Source of the DNA: Pseudomonas syringae | Lineage (GTDB): Bacteria; Pseudomonadota; Gammaproteobacteria; Pseudomonadales; Pseudomonadaceae | Length of the DNA: 64,000 nt | Assembly: GCF_001698815.1 (NCBI RefSeq) | Contig: NZ_LGSI01000074.1 | Location: forward strand, 171,924 to 235,923 | Direction of reading: 5' to 3' | Part shown: positions 61,378-64,000 of the stretch, one piece after another | Layout: each line of letters begins with the position of its first letter | How positions within the stretch are numbered: position 1 is the stretch's first letter | Translations under genes and position numbers: made by a program | The notes under the pieces: model-generated | What the model was told of the DNA's origin: nothing | Databases searched by the model: none | The model's input: the letters and a program-made list of their open reading frames with translations, nothing else

Positions 61378-62139
61378 ATGTCGGCACCAGTGTTTGCAGC
61401 AGCCCAATGCGCCATTCGGGCTGGCGATATCAGTGCCAACCTGACGCTGCACATAGATTTCATGCAGCACGCCCGCGAGCAGGGGGTGGGGCTATTACTC
61501 TTTCCCGAGTTATCGCTCACAGGATATGAACCAACCTTGGCTGAAGCCCTGGCGCAGGATATAGATAGTCCACTTCTCTCCCCCTTGCGACACCTTGCGC
61601 GGGAAGCCTCCATGACTACGGTAGTGGGTTTGCCGTTGCGCCTACCCAGTCATGACAAACCGCTAATTGCAGCTTTCATACTCCACCAGGATGGCTCGAT
61701 TGGTGTCTATACCAAGCAGCATTTACACCCTGGCGAAGAGCAATATTTTAGTGCGGGTAATGGGGGCGATTTGATGCTTATCGCCAATTTACTCATAGCC
61801 CTATCGGTGTGTGCTGATTTCAGTCACCCGGAACATTCATCACACGCGGCAAAACAAGGCGCGCAGTTGTATGCCGCTAGTGTGCTCATCGGTGAAACCG
61901 GCTATTCACACGATAGCTCACTGTTGCAGAACTGCTCAAAGCGTCATGGAATGGCCGTGCTCATGGCGAATCATGGCGGCCCGACCGGTGGGTGGGCTGC
62001 TGCTGGGCAGAGCGCGTTTTGGGATGAGCAGGGTCGATGCGTTGCGTCCACGGACGGCGTGGGGAACCGCTTGCTGATCGTCTCGAAACAGCTTTCTGGG
62101 TGGCAAGGTTTTGAAACTCCAGTATCCGTTACTTCCTAA
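61378..62139 (+). CDS. carbon-nitrogen hydrolase (nitrilase superfamily)
   Basis: A 253-residue protein of the nitrilase superfamily. The catalytic triad is visible: Glu in LLLFPELSLTGYE near 43, Lys in YTKQHLHPGEEQ near 110 and Cys in ALSVCADFSHPEHS near 142. Members hydrolyse amides or nitriles; the sub-family here cannot be named. TGGAG six bases before the ATG sets the start, though the frame extends further upstream. An AraC-type gene follows 132 bases later. Confidence 0.82.
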   Translation: MSAPVFAAAQCAIRAGDISANLTLHIDFMQHAREQGVGLLLFPELSLTGYEPTLAEALAQDIDSPLLSPLRHLAREASMTTVVGLPLRLPSHDKPLIAAFILHQDGSIGVYTKQHLHPGEEQYFSAGNGGDLMLIANLLIALSVCADFSHPEHSSHAAKQGAQLYAASVLIGETGYSHDSSLLQNCSKRHGMAVLMANHGGPTGGWAAAGQSAFWDEQGRCVASTDGVGNRLLIVSKQLSGWQGFETPVSVTS

Positions 62140-62271
62140 ATCCGGCGATGCGTTTGAACGCACCTACGACGTTAAAAGGGGGACCACCTATGCGCCGCCC
62201 TAGACGTCGAACAGATCAAGGCATTTGCGAAGTCTGGTACTGTGTAACCATCATCGCCTTGGTGCCGCACT

Positions 62272-63084
62272 ATGCCGAATCACATCCCTACCAGCGACTG
62301 GGTTAAACGCTCGCCCGCAGCTCGAAAAATGGAAAGCATCGAAGCCTTCTTTAGCGGGCATGGCTTCACCCCTCACCGTCACGACACTTATGCCATTGGC
62401 ACAACCCTGTCCGGCGTCCAAAGCTTCCAGTACCGTCACTGTCAACGTCACAGTCTGCCTGGCAATATCCTGGTGTTGCATCCTGATGAGGTGCATGACG
62501 GCCAAGCAGGCACCGAGGCAGGTTTTCGCTATCGGATGGTGTACATCGAGCCGGCTTTGATTCAGCAGGTATTGGGCGGAAAACCGCTGCCATTTATTGA
62601 AGGAGGGTTGTCTGATGACCCTCGGTTGCATCGGGCTACTCGGACGTTGTTGTGCAACCTGGACTCCGTTATGGAGCCGTTCGAAGAAGACGACGTGATT
62701 TATGACCTGGCGCAAGCGCTAGATCAGATATCAGGACAGAGAGTGTCCCGCAAGGCACTGGACTTTGTCGCTGCGGAGCGGGCGCGAGCGTTTATTCATT
62801 CTGCACTGGATCGAGTGGTTACACTGGATGAACTGTCAGAGGCTAGTGGTCGAGACCGGTGGAGTCTTAGCAGAGACTTCCGCGCTCTCTATGGTACGAG
62901 CCCCTACCGGTACATGACTCATCGACGACTTGATCTAGCCAGGGCCATGCTGACGTCGGGCTATCCATTGGCAGAATCGGCCATATCTGCGGGTTTCTTC
63001 GACCAAAGCCATATGACTCGGCAGTTCATCCAAGCCTATGGCGTGTCGCCTGGAAGGTGGCTGAAGCGTCTGAAACTGCTTTGA
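62272..63084 (+). CDS. AraC-family transcriptional regulator
   Basis: A 270-residue AraC regulator. The N-terminal cupin-like sensing domain includes GFTPHRHDTYAIGTTLSGVQ near 30 and LHPDEVHDGQ near 69. The C-terminal double helix-turn-helix begins near 170 (TLDELSEASGRDRWSLSRDF, ESAISAGFFDQSHMTRQFIQ). The GFTPHRHDTYAIG motif recurs in regulators of amino acid and amine use. It may control the nitrilase-family gene upstream or the cupin gene downstream. Confidence 0.87.
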   Translation: MPNHIPTSDWVKRSPAARKMESIEAFFSGHGFTPHRHDTYAIGTTLSGVQSFQYRHCQRHSLPGNILVLHPDEVHDGQAGTEAGFRYRMVYIEPALIQQVLGGKPLPFIEGGLSDDPRLHRATRTLLCNLDSVMEPFEEDDVIYDLAQALDQISGQRVSRKALDFVAAERARAFIHSALDRVVTLDELSEASGRDRWSLSRDFRALYGTSPYRYMTHRRLDLARAMLTSGYPLAESAISAGFFDQSHMTRQFIQAYGVSPGRWLKRLKLL

Positions 63085-63181
63085 CCTGATTGCCGTCGTT
63101 ACCCTGCACAATCATGCAATACGCGTTTTCGCTTTCTGCTTAAAGTCAGGCTTCGATTTCTTGAACACTTGAGAGACCCAA

Positions 63182-63568
63182 ATGTCTGATAGATCTGCTG
63201 CGACCCTCTACGCCTCAATCAACTTTTCGAAAAAATACGCCCTATTTAGTGAGCAATGGGCGCCTAAGGTCATCGCGCAAATGAACGACTATCAGTTCAA
63301 AGTCGTGAAGATTGAGGGGGATTTTATCTGGCATTGCCACGTCGATACAGATGAAACGTTTATCGTATTGGAGGGGCAGCTTCGCATTGACTTCAGGGAT
63401 GGAGCAGTGACGGTCGAGCAAGGCGAAATGTATGTAGTACCCAAGGGCACTGAGCATAAACCCTACGCTGAGCGAGAGGTGCGGTTATTGCTGATCGAGC
63501 CCTGCGGCGTATTGAATACCGGCGATGAGACAGGCGCAAGGACAGCAGTTAATGACGTCTGGATCTAG
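63182..63568 (+). CDS. single-domain cupin protein
   Basis: A 128-residue cupin. Metal-binding motif 1 is WHCHVDTDETFIVLEG (two His and a Glu near 57-64), and motif 2 is YVVPKGTEHKPYA with His near 96. The fold binds a metal and may act as an isomerase, dioxygenase or sensor; the reaction cannot be read from sequence. The AraC regulator 97 bases upstream is a possible controller. Confidence 0.8.
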   Translation: MSDRSAATLYASINFSKKYALFSEQWAPKVIAQMNDYQFKVVKIEGDFIWHCHVDTDETFIVLEGQLRIDFRDGAVTVEQGEMYVVPKGTEHKPYAEREVRLLLIEPCGVLNTGDETGARTAVNDVWI

Positions 63569-63602
63569 GAAAAAATGTAAGCGCCCAACTCACTTTGCGT
63601 GA

Positions 63603-64000
63603 TTAAACGGGCGCCCACCGGTGTGGCAGCAACTCAGTAATTTCACTTGCTCGCTGCGTTGGCAGTCGCGCCAGAACGTCTTTCAAGTAAGCATATGGGT
63701 CATGCCCGTTGAGTTTGGCCGACTGGATCAGGCTCATCAGCGCCGCCGCGCGTTTGCCACTGCGCAACGATCCTGCGAAGAACCAGTTCTTGCGTCCAAG
63801 AGCCCATGGCCGGATCTGCTGTTCGATGTGGTTGTTATCAATAGGCACCGCGCCGTCATCCAGATAACGTGACAATGCCGGCCAGCGTTTCAGGCTGTAA
63901 TCCAGAGCCTTGGCAATGGCCACGCCATCATGCACAAGCTCGCGCTGGGCGATCATCCAGGCGTGCAGCCTATCCATCACGGGGACGGCTTTTTCTTGCC
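63603..64000 (-). CDS. tnpC: IS66-family transposase TnpC, C-terminal part (runs off the window)
   Basis: The last 132 codons of an IS66 transposase. The frame is open to the right edge, so the gene starts outside. It contains the end of the DDE domain (DNNHIEQQIRPWALGRKNWF, with the catalytic Glu) and the usual tail SAKLNGHDPYAYLKDVLARL. Part of it is repeated at 42122-42321. The stop lies 34 bases after the cupin gene end, so the IS66 right end may lie between them. Confidence 0.9.
   Translation of the reverse strand, partial: QEKAVPVMDRLHAWMIAQRELVHDGVAIAKALDYSLKRWPALSRYLDDGAVPIDNNHIEQQIRPWALGRKNWFFAGSLRSGKRAAALMSLIQSAKLNGHDPYAYLKDVLARLPTQRASEITELLPHRWAPV
63622..63821. repeat. 200-base direct repeat of 42122-42321 (IS66 tnpC)
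   Basis: Both copies align without gaps at an offset of exactly 21500 bases, with only a few substitutions, and have the same orientation. They bracket the acdS, dehydrogenase, peptide-operon and nitrilase genes. Confidence 0.9.

Overview
This 64 kb window comes from a Pseudomonas of the fluorescens group. The evidence is the gene order gacA-uvrC-pgsA-tRNA-Gly, a GacA of 214 residues starting at TTG, a hydroxybutyrate locus with a sigma-54 activator, a yejABEF transporter, and GC-rich coding sequence throughout. The first 28.8 kb look like ordinary chromosome. Everything after the tRNA-Gly gene looks like accessory DNA: a tRNA-linked integrase, transposon and intron fragments, broken genes, and several self-contained catabolic operons.

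Core part (1-28840). Small regulatory and housekeeping genes (LysR, GFA protein, hemerythrin, lipoprotein) come first. A polar amino acid type ABC transporter follows, with RidA, an IclR regulator, a PLP-dependent D-amino acid dehydratase-like enzyme and a KdgK-like kinase (4483-11044). I read this as a D-glucosaminate uptake and breakdown operon. Next are a parvulin, PilU, the 3-hydroxybutyrate genes bdhA-gntP with the activator hbcR, yejABEF, a second parvulin, and a DAHP synthase gene. That gene has a long leader encoding an aromatic-rich peptide, a terminator, and a second tyrosine-rich mini-ORF. A small phage-like regulator pair, gacA, uvrC, pgsA and tRNA-Gly(GCC) close this part.

Accessory part (28841-64000). 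An integrase gene broken by one frameshift sits just after the tRNA and is followed by a truncated IS21 istA. An opine/dipeptide-type ABC operon (31504-36619, minus strand) faces a TetR gene and an aminotransferase, an Old-Yellow-Enzyme-type oxidoreductase and an ornithine-cyclodeaminase family protein (plus strand). Together they look like one catabolic unit. A stretch of genetic debris follows (42.0-44.8 kb): an IS66 tnpC 3' piece interrupted by the 3' end of a group II intron, a tyrosine recombinase lacking its catalytic half, half an aminotransferase and the tail of an M20 peptidase. Then come acdR-acdS (ACC deaminase), two unknown small proteins, and paralogous pyruvate dehydrogenase E1 and E2 genes. 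These could convert 2-oxobutyrate made by AcdS to propionyl-CoA. A minus-strand operon of a dipeptide ABC transporter and two M20 peptidases is faced by a LysR regulator. A nitrilase-family hydrolase, an AraC regulator and a cupin protein follow. An IS66 transposase gene running off the right edge repeats the IS66 fragment at 42.1 kb in the same orientation, 21.5 kb away.

No CRISPR array, rRNA, restriction system or toxin cluster was seen. All function calls are from sequence reading alone.
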